From NCBI GenBank assembly GCA_964393325.1, contig CAYMTE010000010.1:1-35925 (forward strand): a stretch of DNA of 35,925 bases, in the 5' to 3' direction. The translations under genes and the position numbers were made by a program. The stretch is from JBAZWV01 sp964393325 (GTDB taxonomy: Bacteria > Patescibacteriota > Patescibacteriia > 2-12-FULL-60-25). Positions within the stretch are counted from its first letter, which is position 1. The number at the start of each line of letters is the position of its first letter. The notes below the pieces were generated by a model. That model saw only the letters and a list, made by a program, of their open reading frames with translations. It had not been told where the DNA came from and ran no database searches. Positions 20,793 through 27,254 of the stretch are shown piece by piece.

Positions 20793-21779
20793 TTATGTGG
20801 AGCGCGAAATGGCTCGCTCTGCGGCACGCACGATATCTGAGGCTCGCATGCCGTATTTTGTGAGGAGTTCGTGAGGTTCGCCTGATTCTCCAAAGCGGTT
20901 GTTCATGCCGATGGCTTCAATTGGGACAGGATAGGTGCGTGCAAGCGTTTCAGAAACAACGCCGTAAAGTCCGCCGATGATCTGGTGTTCTTCTACGGTA
21001 ACGCAGGCCTTCGTCTTTTTGACCGATGTGAGGAGGGTCTGTTCGTCGAACGGCTTGAGCGTATGACAATTCAAAACGTCTGCTTCGATCCCGCGCGAAG
21101 AAAGCGTTTCAGCGGCGAGGAGCGCTTCATGGAGCAGGGGGCCGCAGGCGGCAATTGTCACGTCAGATCCTTCTCGGCAGAGGTACGCTTTGCCAATCTC
21201 AAATGGCGTATCCGGCGTCGTTATGACGGGCGTTTTTTCTCGGGCGAATCGGAAGTAACATGGGCCGGCATGGGCGACGAAGGCGCGTGTGCATTTGCGT
21301 GTTTCTTCGTAGTCGCAAGGCGCGACAACGACGAGATTCGGAAGAACGCGCGTGATGGCGAGATCTTCGAGCGCTTGATGCGTGGCGCCGTCTGGACCAA
21401 CGGAAATACCGGAGTGTGCACCCGCGATTTTTACATTCGCATTGCCGTAGCACACGGATACGCGCAGTTGGTCCCAGTTGCGACCTGGGACGAATACGGC
21501 ATACGACGAAACGAACGGAATCTTCCCGGCGTATGCGAGGCCCGCGGCAACGCCCATCATGTTTTGTTCGGCAACGCCGCACTCGATGAATCGATCAGGG
21601 AATGCGCGCTGAAACAGATGGGCACGCGTGGACTCCGCGAGGTCCCCCGTAAGCACGAAGATGTCAGGATTCTCGGTGCCGAGTTCCACAAGCGCGTCTC
21701 CGTACCCGTTTCGGGTCGGGATCATGTCCGCCGTTGGCAGAAGGGCGTGAGGATGAAGATGTGCGTCTGGATGCAACAT
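20793..21779 (-). CDS. tkt: Transketolase, C-terminal half (328 aa)
   Basis: This subunit carries the pyrimidine-binding and C-terminal domains. FIECGVAEQNMMGVAAGLA (64-82) contains the Glu71 that activates thiamine diphosphate, and GPDGATHQALEDLAI matches the family's G-x-D-G-x-T-H-Q. The C-terminal domain has AACGPLLHEAL, VTVEEHQIIGG and NNRFGESGEPHELLTKYG. With the N-terminal subunit at 22816-23694 it should form an active heterotetramer; split transketolases are known in archaea and CPR bacteria. The enzyme moves two-carbon units between pentose, triose and other sugar phosphates. ATG 21779 lies 1 nt after the stop of the DUF4349 gene; the open frame upstream of it is a shadow of that gene. 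The ~20 N-terminal residues are His/Pro-rich. Confidence 0.92.
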   Translation of the reverse strand: MLHPDAHLHPHALLPTADMIPTRNGYGDALVELGTENPDIFVLTGDLAESTRAHLFQRAFPDRFIECGVAEQNMMGVAAGLAYAGKIPFVSSYAVFVPGRNWDQLRVSVCYGNANVKIAGAHSGISVGPDGATHQALEDLAITRVLPNLVVVAPCDYEETRKCTRAFVAHAGPCYFRFAREKTPVITTPDTPFEIGKAYLCREGSDVTIAACGPLLHEALLAAETLSSRGIEADVLNCHTLKPFDEQTLLTSVKKTKACVTVEEHQIIGGLYGVVSETLARTYPVPIEAIGMNNRFGESGEPHELLTKYGMRASDIVRAAERAISRST

Positions 21780-21780
21780 G

Positions 21781-22806
21781 TTATTTTTTACCCAAACGGC
21801 GGAGAATTGCTTTGACGATGCGCCACCCGATCCAGATGACAACGCCGGTGATGAGAGCGATCGGGAGGAGGAGGCCGAGGATTGCAAGTCCTGCGCGAAT
21901 AAGGAAGTTCACGAGTTCTTGAAGAGTGATGACGAGGTCATTGATCGTTTCACGGAATACGGAGCCGGGCTTCCAGGTTCGTGTCGGAGCTTCGATACGC
22001 GTTTCTTCGGTGACGGTAATCGAGAGCGTTGCGTAATCCGTTCGATTTTCGAGATAGCGCTTGCGACCCTCGAGGCGTTCGATGCGTCCACGAACTTCTG
22101 CGAGGCGTTGCGTGACGTCGAGAATGTCTTGAACGTCACCAGAGCGCTTGAGTACTTCGAGGTAGGACGCTTCTTCTGCCTTTGTATTGCGAAGATCCGC
22201 TTCGAGATCCACGAATTCGCTTGTAATGTCTTGTCCTTGGATGGATTCATTCAGTACAAGCGTCGCGATTCCTTTGAGTTCGGTAAGCGTTGATTCAAAC
22301 GCGGCGACGGGAATGCGCACCGTAATCCAAGCGCTGCGCGGGCCCGAACCGCTATCCGAGAGGGAGGAGGATTCGACGAATCCGTTTGCCTTTGTGACGA
22401 TGTCGCGAATCGTGTTGACGGAAGCGGGAGCATCCGCAACGCGAAGCGTCAGGTTTCCTGTTTTGATGACGCGCGGTTGGGTCGAGTTTCCATCAAGATC
22501 CGTTGCGGCGGATCCGCCCGGCGCAGGGTACGGCATCATGCCGCGCGCATCTTTCTCGATGAGAATGTCCGCAGAGCCCATCATTGGAGGAATGGCTTGC
22601 GTGACGACGCCACCTTCTTTAGCGGCAAAAAACGCGACACCGGATCCTGCGGTCGCGTTCGTGCCGAGGCGCTGCATCATCGGACGATAATAGGCGCTGC
22701 GTGAAAAGAGAACGCTCAAAAACCAAACGGTGAGCGCAACAATGATTGCAAAACCGATCCAGGCAAGAAGGCTGGGGCGTTTTGCGGGAGAAGAAGATGG
22801 AGGCAT
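21781..22806 (-). CDS. DUF4349 membrane protein (341 aa)
   Basis: An N-terminal membrane segment (about residues 13-33) is followed by a Ser/Gly/Met-rich linker and the DUF4349 domain (about 110-280). This shows VIKTGNLTLRVADAPASV, VTKANGFVESSS, ITVRIPVAAFESTL and a coiled coil (RLAEVRGRIERLEGRKRYLENRTDYATLSITV). A C-terminal membrane segment lies at about 298-325, followed by a basic tail. DUF4349 proteins are envelope proteins without an assigned reaction. The gene lies between the two transketolase halves, 9 nt after the N-half and 1 nt before the C-half, so it is co-transcribed with them although it is not an obvious metabolic partner. There is no Shine-Dalgarno; coupling is likely. Confidence 0.85.
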   Translation of the reverse strand: MPPSSSPAKRPSLLAWIGFAIIVALTVWFLSVLFSRSAYYRPMMQRLGTNATAGSGVAFFAAKEGGVVTQAIPPMMGSADILIEKDARGMMPYPAPGGSAATDLDGNSTQPRVIKTGNLTLRVADAPASVNTIRDIVTKANGFVESSSLSDSGSGPRSAWITVRIPVAAFESTLTELKGIATLVLNESIQGQDITSEFVDLEADLRNTKAEEASYLEVLKRSGDVQDILDVTQRLAEVRGRIERLEGRKRYLENRTDYATLSITVTEETRIEAPTRTWKPGSVFRETINDLVITLQELVNFLIRAGLAILGLLLPIALITGVVIWIGWRIVKAILRRLGKK

Positions 22807-22815
22807 AGATAAGGG

Positions 22816-23694
22816 TTATTCGTGTTCGCTATGAATAGATCCGGCTAATGTGCGTAATTCTGTCAGGGCGATCTTGGCTTCATCTGCCGTTGGCGGCTTC
22901 CCGTGCCATTCAAATCGGTTTTCCATGAAACCGACGCCTTTTCCAGGAATCGTATGACACAGAATGACCGTTGGATGTTCGGCGGTCGATTGTGCCTGCC
23001 CTGCAGCCTCGATGATCTGTGGGATGTTGTGACCATCAACCTCGAGCACGGTCCAGCGAAAGGAACGGAATTTATCGGCAAGCGGTTCGAGCGGCATGAT
23101 GTTCTCGGTGAAGCCATCGATCTGAATGTTATTGCGATCGACGAAGATCGTGAGTTCGCGAAGATCGAGTTTACCGGCCATCATGAGCGCTTCCCAGGTT
23201 TGTCCTTCATCGAGTTCACCGTCAGAAAGCAGTGCCCATGTGTGCCAGGTTGGTTGGTCACCGCGTCGGCGGTTTTCGCGGGATGCGAGAGCGAATCCGA
23301 CGGCTTGTGAGAGACCTTGGCCGAGCGGGCCGCCACACGTTTCGATCGGGATGTCGGGCTGTGCGTGATTGTTGGAGTGGCCTTGAAGACGAGAACCGAG
23401 TTTTCGAAGCGTTTTGAGTTCGTCGACGGGGAAATATCCGCGACGCGCGAGCGTAGCGTACAGTACGGGGCAGATATGTGCGTTCGAGAGAACGATGCGA
23501 TCGCGATCCGCTGCCGCACGCGTTTCTGGGGAGATGTTCGCGATGTGAAAGTAGAGGGCGGTAAAGACGTCGGCCATGCCGAGCGGACCTGCGGAGTGAC
23601 CGGAGCCGGCTGCGACGAGAGACGTGATGATGTCCTGACGAATGTCATTCGCCGTACGTTCGAGCAATTCGGCGGATGATTCATGGCGCGCCAT
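22816..23694 (-). CDS. tkt: Transketolase, N-terminal half (292 aa)
   Basis: This is the thiamine-diphosphate (pyrophosphate-binding) domain. Near the N-terminus SGHSAGPLGMADVFTALYF (31-49) holds a substrate/ThDP-binding His. GGPLGQGLSQAVGFALA (121-137) matches the conserved G-P-L-G-Q-G segment. LSDGELDEGQTWEA...DRNN (156-189) is the Mg2+/ThDP motif, with Asp158 and Asn188. The usual GDGE is SDGE here. It pairs with the C-half at 20793-21779. The frame extends to 23712, but TACACT 8 nt before ATG 23694 makes it the likely leaderless start. It is the first gene of a three-gene operon (N-half, DUF4349, C-half). Confidence 0.93.
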   Translation of the reverse strand: MARHESSAELLERTANDIRQDIITSLVAAGSGHSAGPLGMADVFTALYFHIANISPETRAAADRDRIVLSNAHICPVLYATLARRGYFPVDELKTLRKLGSRLQGHSNNHAQPDIPIETCGGPLGQGLSQAVGFALASRENRRRGDQPTWHTWALLSDGELDEGQTWEALMMAGKLDLRELTIFVDRNNIQIDGFTENIMPLEPLADKFRSFRWTVLEVDGHNIPQIIEAAGQAQSTAEHPTVILCHTIPGKGVGFMENRFEWHGKPPTADEAKIALTELRTLAGSIHSEHE

Positions 23695-23702
23695 AGGTTT
23701 CA

Positions 23703-23711
23703 AGTGTAGCA
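23703..23711 (-). promoter_or_regulatory. Extended -10 leaderless promoter of the transketolase operon
   Basis: On the minus strand TGCTACACT (TGn + TACACT), then 8 nt to ATG 23694. The -35 position falls inside the terminator hairpin of the upstream gene. Confidence 0.65.
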
Positions 23712-23713
23712 CG

Positions 23714-23742
23714 AAAAAACCGCCTTTGAGAGGCGGTTTTTT
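23714..23742. terminator. Terminator after the cupredoxin surface protein
   Basis: AAAAAACCGCCT, loop TTGAG, AGGCGGTTTTTT: a symmetrical hairpin that serves the minus-strand cupredoxin gene and directly abuts the transketolase promoter. Confidence 0.88.
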
Positions 23743-23757
23743 ACGAGGAGCACTGAA

Positions 23758-24558
23758 CTAGTTTACGACGTTCAACGTTCCTTGCATGACCGTGTGAATG
23801 TCGCACTTATAGTCAAACGCGCCAGGCGTTGTGAACGTGCGGACATAGGTCTTTCCAGGTTGGATTGTTCCGGAGTTGAAGCCAGCGGCGGTAACCGTGT
23901 GCGGAACAACGTCTGCGTTTGTCCACGTTACGGTTGTTCCTGTCTTGATGGTTGTTGTCGAGGGGACAAAACCGTTGGATGCGCTACCAATCGTGATCGT
24001 GATCGCTTTTTCATCGAACTGCTTATCGATCATGATGTTCGGCGTTGCATTCAAGACATCTTGTGTCTTGTAGTCGGTCGCCATTTCAATCGGGGTTCCG
24101 ACTTTGTAGTTGATGAAGAACGGATCCGGCAGGTCATCGATGCGGTCGCTCCAGTTCAAGCCGAAGAGCGTTTGCGCGATCTGCTCTGTTTTGACCCAGC
24201 GAAGGATGCCGCCCTGATCGACCGCGTAGGTCTTCGGATCTGTCGTGATCTTGATCATTTTGTATCCCGGGCGATAGGTGACGTTGCTTCGTCCAAGCGG
24301 GATCGTTCCAAGCTGACCATCGGAAATGGTTTTCACTTTGGAAAAATCCGTGTACCAAGTGAAGTACGTTTTTTCGTTGGGGAACACGTAGCGCTTTCCG
24401 TCCGGTCCAAAGTAGTAGACCGTGCTGACGGCATGGCCGCGAATAAGATCACCAGGAGCAAAAGACGTCGCATCTGCGGCGTGCGTCGCGACAGGCGCAA
24501 AGGTCATGGTGACCGTTGCGATGATTCCTGCGAGCGCAGACAATTTTGTGCGGAGCAT
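23758..24558 (-). CDS. Secreted protein: CPR surface module plus C-terminal cupredoxin domain (266 aa)
   Basis: A signal peptide (residues 1-27, ending THA before ADATS) is followed by a ~135-residue module that contains YYFGPDGKRYVFPNEKTYF, VTYRPGYKMIKI, YAVDQGGILRWV and LPDPFFINYKVG. The C-terminal ~90 residues form a plastocyanin-like cupredoxin with TVTWTNADVVPHTVTA and FDYKCDIHTVMQGTLNV. Together these supply the His, Cys, His, Met ligands of a type 1 copper site. Copper binding and electron transfer or copper sequestration outside the cell are therefore inferred. The first module is shared with the next gene upstream and is common in Patescibacteria, without known function. ATG 24558 begins the signal peptide; the frame extends further upstream without support. 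I see no clear promoter. Confidence 0.85.
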   Translation of the reverse strand: MLRTKLSALAGIIATVTMTFAPVATHAADATSFAPGDLIRGHAVSTVYYFGPDGKRYVFPNEKTYFTWYTDFSKVKTISDGQLGTIPLGRSNVTYRPGYKMIKITTDPKTYAVDQGGILRWVKTEQIAQTLFGLNWSDRIDDLPDPFFINYKVGTPIEMATDYKTQDVLNATPNIMIDKQFDEKAITITIGSASNGFVPSTTTIKTGTTVTWTNADVVPHTVTAAGFNSGTIQPGKTYVRTFTTPGAFDYKCDIHTVMQGTLNVVN

Positions 24559-24667
24559 GGAAGATAGTGTTAGGAGTAAGACCGTTCTAGTGTGCGGGAG
24601 GGGGGATGAAACGTCAACTCGTCGCATGTGAATGAACACACGCGGGGTTCATCGATCTACGTTGTGG

Positions 24668-26068
24668 TTATGGTTGTGTGACGGTGATGGTGATGGGATC
24701 GCTTGTGGAGACGAGGCCGAGCGCATCGGTTGCGCGGCCGACGAATGTGAGAAAACCGATTGTGTCCCATGGACCCGTGACGAGCGTGCACGGGGAAGCG
24801 GATGTGCAGGTCTTGAGAACCGTTCCGTCTTTCAGAATTTCCGTCATGGTAATGCCATTGTCATCGCTGCCGGTCACGGTAACGTCAACGGTTTCATGCG
24901 GGTAGATGAGCGATTTTCCGGAGAGGATCGTGACAGCGGGGCTGTCGTTCGCGCCGACGGTAATTGATTTATGCGCCGTGAGATATGTACGGCCAAGGTT
25001 GTCGGTCACTTTTCCGTAGACGTTGTACGTGGTTCCGATGCTGCCTGGAAGAATGTCGCTCCAGGCGCAGCGACGAATGGAAGAGGCGCACGCTTCAATC
25101 GAGGCATCATCGATGTAGATGTCGGTACGGATCGCGGCAATGGATGCGTCGGATTCCACGATGATTTCGGCGGCTTGTCCGGGTTTGACCACGGATCGGC
25201 CGACGCGGATCGTGACGAGTGTGCTCATTGTTCCGTCGATGGTGACCGTTGCAGAGCTTGTCTGTGTCGTTGCGTTCACCGCGGTTGAGATGACGGTCAC
25301 CGCATAGGATGTTTTTGTGCCGGACACGGGGATTTGCGTTTCGCCGGAACAGGGTGACGCGGTGCAGGTTTTGACGAGAACGTCATCGAAAAAGACTTTG
25401 AGGCTGGTAATGCCTGTCGGATGCGTGCTCGTGCCGATAATGGTGATGAAATCGCCAGCTTGGGCAACGGTTTTGGAGAGAGACAGCGCGATTGTTCCGG
25501 TCGTCGTGGTGGGCGTGGGAGGAACGGGAGTTGGAGAGACGGGAAGCGGTTGTTTATCCGCGCTGATCGTTGCGCTTTGCGCTTGTTCGGAAGACGCGGA
25601 GTAGTCTCCTGCCGCGGAGATTGGAGATCCAAGTTTGTAAGTCGCAAAAAAGGCATCGGGAAGATCTTCTACGAACAGATTCCACTGCGAGCCAAAGAGT
25701 TGTGTGGCGAGGGCTTCCGTCGTGATCCAACGAAGCGTGCCGCCATGAGAAACGGCATAGACTTTTGGATCCGTTGTGACTTTGACGAGCTTCGTGCCGG
25801 GACGGTACGTCACGGCTCCGCCGATCGGAATGGCGGCGAGTTCTGTGTCCGTCACTGTTTTTGTCGAAAATCCCGTGTACCAGGTGAAGTAGGTTTTTTC
25901 GTTGGGGAATACGTATCGTTTTGCGTCCGAGCCGTAGTAGTACACGTCAGGTCGATTGGAGAGCTTGACGAGATCGCCGGGCGTTGGTGATGCGGCATGT
26001 GCCGCGAGACCGACGAAGAGACCGGTAGCGGTAAGCGCGGCCGTGCAAAGAAAACGAAGCGTGGACAT
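24668..26068 (-). CDS. Secreted protein: CPR surface module plus Ig-like domains (466 aa)
   Basis: A signal peptide (residues 1-25, ending AHA before ASPTP) precedes the same module as in the cupredoxin protein (YYYGSDAKRYVFPNEKTYF, VTYRPGTKLVKV, YAVSHGGTLRWI, LPDAFFATYKLG). A Pro/Thr linker (VSPTPVPPTPTTTT) leads to about three beta-rich Ig-like domains, each with a Cys pair of the type VKTCTASPC, ACASSIRRC or LKTCTSASPC, probably disulfides. There is no C-terminal anchor, so attachment to the envelope is unclear. A cell-surface structural or binding role is inferred. ATG 26068 lies 8 nt after a -10 box and starts the signal peptide; the longer frame to 26185 overlaps rpe. Confidence 0.85.
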   Translation of the reverse strand: MSTLRFLCTAALTATGLFVGLAAHAASPTPGDLVKLSNRPDVYYYGSDAKRYVFPNEKTYFTWYTGFSTKTVTDTELAAIPIGGAVTYRPGTKLVKVTTDPKVYAVSHGGTLRWITTEALATQLFGSQWNLFVEDLPDAFFATYKLGSPISAAGDYSASSEQAQSATISADKQPLPVSPTPVPPTPTTTTGTIALSLSKTVAQAGDFITIIGTSTHPTGITSLKVFFDDVLVKTCTASPCSGETQIPVSGTKTSYAVTVISTAVNATTQTSSATVTIDGTMSTLVTIRVGRSVVKPGQAAEIIVESDASIAAIRTDIYIDDASIEACASSIRRCAWSDILPGSIGTTYNVYGKVTDNLGRTYLTAHKSITVGANDSPAVTILSGKSLIYPHETVDVTVTGSDDNGITMTEILKDGTVLKTCTSASPCTLVTGPWDTIGFLTFVGRATDALGLVSTSDPITITVTQP

Positions 26069-26076
26069 ATGGAGAG

Positions 26077-26106
26077 AGAATAACAAACTCGCGGGTATGG
26101 TGACAG
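26077..26106 (-). promoter_or_regulatory. Leaderless promoter of the Ig-like surface protein
   Basis: On the minus strand CTGTCA (plus 26101-26106), an 18-nt spacer and TATTCT (plus 26077-26082), preceded by TGT (extended -10), then 8 nt to ATG 26068. Confidence 0.6.
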
Positions 26107-26109
26107 GCG

Positions 26110-26748
26110 TTAGCGAAGTAGCTCGAGAAGTGAGTGGAGCGCGCGCTCGGGATGTTCGGCGCGAAAGATCGCGCCTCCGGAACAAAATCGAGAAACGCCG
26201 GCCTCAAGAAGTGCTGGGATCGTTTCTTCGTTGACATTGATATCAAAGCCGATGGGGATATGCGGCCAGCGCTCGTGAAGGGATCGTGCTTTATCAATCG
26301 TGTGAGGCTCTAGCGTTTGTCCCGAGAAGCCGGGCGCGGCTCCCATAACGAGAATCTCGTCGAGAGAATCAATGTGCGGTACGAGCGTATCGATCGGCGT
26401 CGGAGGATTGAGCGCGAGGCCCGCCTCTTTGTGCATAGCGTGAACGGCTTCGATGAGCTGCGCGTGATGTATGGCAACTTCTTGATGCCACAGGTATCGA
26501 ATCACAGAAGGAATCGCGGCGGTGTCTTGGATGACGCGTTCAGGATCTTGCACCATGAGGTGTAATTCGAAACGCACCGGCATGTTTAGGGAAGCGAGAA
26601 CGGCTGCATCGAACCACGTTCGGTTTGGCACGAACGCGCCATCCATGACATCGAGGTGAACAACCGGAACGAGATCGCGTACGACCGAAAGACGCTCTCG
26701 AAAAGATGCTTCATCGTGTACAAGAATCGCCGGCAGAAGCTCGTGCAT
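26110..26748 (-). CDS. rpe: Ribulose-phosphate 3-epimerase (212 aa)
   Basis: This TIM-barrel enzyme interconverts ribulose 5-phosphate and xylulose 5-phosphate. Metal and catalytic residues are in place: His31 and Asp33 in VHLDVMDGAFVPN, His63 in ELHLMV, and Asp169 in GFDINVNEET. ALNPPTP and APGFSGQ correspond to the family's phosphate-binding and flexible loops. Two usual residues differ: the Ser of 'PSIL' is Ala (LLPAIL), and NPGFGGQ reads APGFSGQ. It is a somewhat diverged Rpe, but the pathway context supports the call. ATG 26748 begins 1 nt after the stop of rpiB; an upstream TTG (26757) is less likely. It is the second gene of the rpiB-rpe operon. Confidence 0.88.
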   Translation of the reverse strand: MHELLPAILVHDEASFRERLSVVRDLVPVVHLDVMDGAFVPNRTWFDAAVLASLNMPVRFELHLMVQDPERVIQDTAAIPSVIRYLWHQEVAIHHAQLIEAVHAMHKEAGLALNPPTPIDTLVPHIDSLDEILVMGAAPGFSGQTLEPHTIDKARSLHERWPHIPIGFDINVNEETIPALLEAGVSRFCSGGAIFRAEHPERALHSLLELLR

Positions 26749-26749
26749 A

Positions 26750-27187
26750 TCATCCAAGCTGCGTTCGACGTCGGACGTGTCGAGCGGCGCGCGAGGCGGG
26801 AGTCGAGAGGAATGTCATGAGAAGCGCGTACGCGTCTTTTGGAGAAAAACGCCAGCCGGAAAACGCGATGATGTTTGCGTCCGTGTGTTCGCGGGCGAGA
26901 ATGGTTTCGTCTTCGTCATGTGCGTCAAATGCGCGAATGCCTTTGATGCGATTTGCGGCGATGGATACGCCAATGCCGGATCCGCATACGAGAATGCCGC
27001 GACTTCCTGGCGTTTTTGCCACAGCCCGCGCAACGCGTCGGGCGTGTTCCGGATAATCGTCATCCGGATGACAGGTCGGTGAAAGATCGCGAAGGGTGTA
27101 TCCGTGTTCTTGAAGAGCGGCCTTGAGCGACTCTTTGAGTTCGAATCCGGCATGATCTGCGCCGAGAAAAAGAGGGGGATGTGACAT
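26750..27187 (-). CDS. rpiB: Ribose-5-phosphate isomerase B (145 aa)
   Basis: The RpiB/LacAB fold shows GADHAGFELK (9-18), CGSGIGVSIAANRIKGIRA (69-87) with the probable catalytic Cys69, and REHTDANIIAFSGW, corresponding to the family's 'R.HNdANvl.lG'. Length is normal. The enzyme interconverts ribose 5-phosphate and ribulose 5-phosphate, feeding Rpe and the split transketolase in this window. The frame extends to 27361, but ATG 27187 follows TGCTACAAT by 6 nt and matches the family N-terminus, so it is the leaderless start. It heads an operon with rpe and is divergent from ileS. Confidence 0.93.
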   Translation of the reverse strand: MSHPPLFLGADHAGFELKESLKAALQEHGYTLRDLSPTCHPDDDYPEHARRVARAVAKTPGSRGILVCGSGIGVSIAANRIKGIRAFDAHDEDETILAREHTDANIIAFSGWRFSPKDAYALLMTFLSTPASRAARHVRRRTQLG

Positions 27188-27193
27188 GCCAGG

Positions 27194-27202
27194 ATTGTAG
27201 CA
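27194..27202 (-). promoter_or_regulatory. Extended -10 leaderless promoter of rpiB-rpe
   Basis: On the minus strand TGCTACAAT (TGn + TACAAT), then 6 nt to ATG 27187. Confidence 0.7.
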
Positions 27203-27215
27203 CTCGGTTTCTATC

Positions 27216-27244
27216 TTGACCGTCTGCTCGAAAAACCGCACAGT
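27216..27244 (+). promoter_or_regulatory. Probable promoter of ileS
   Basis: TTGACC (27216-27221), a 17-nt spacer, then the weak hexamer CACAGT (27239-27244), 10 nt before ATG 27255. TAGAGC (27244-27249) is an alternative -10. Either gives a nearly leaderless mRNA; no Shine-Dalgarno is present. Confidence 0.4.
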
Positions 27245-27254
27245 AGAGCGGCAT

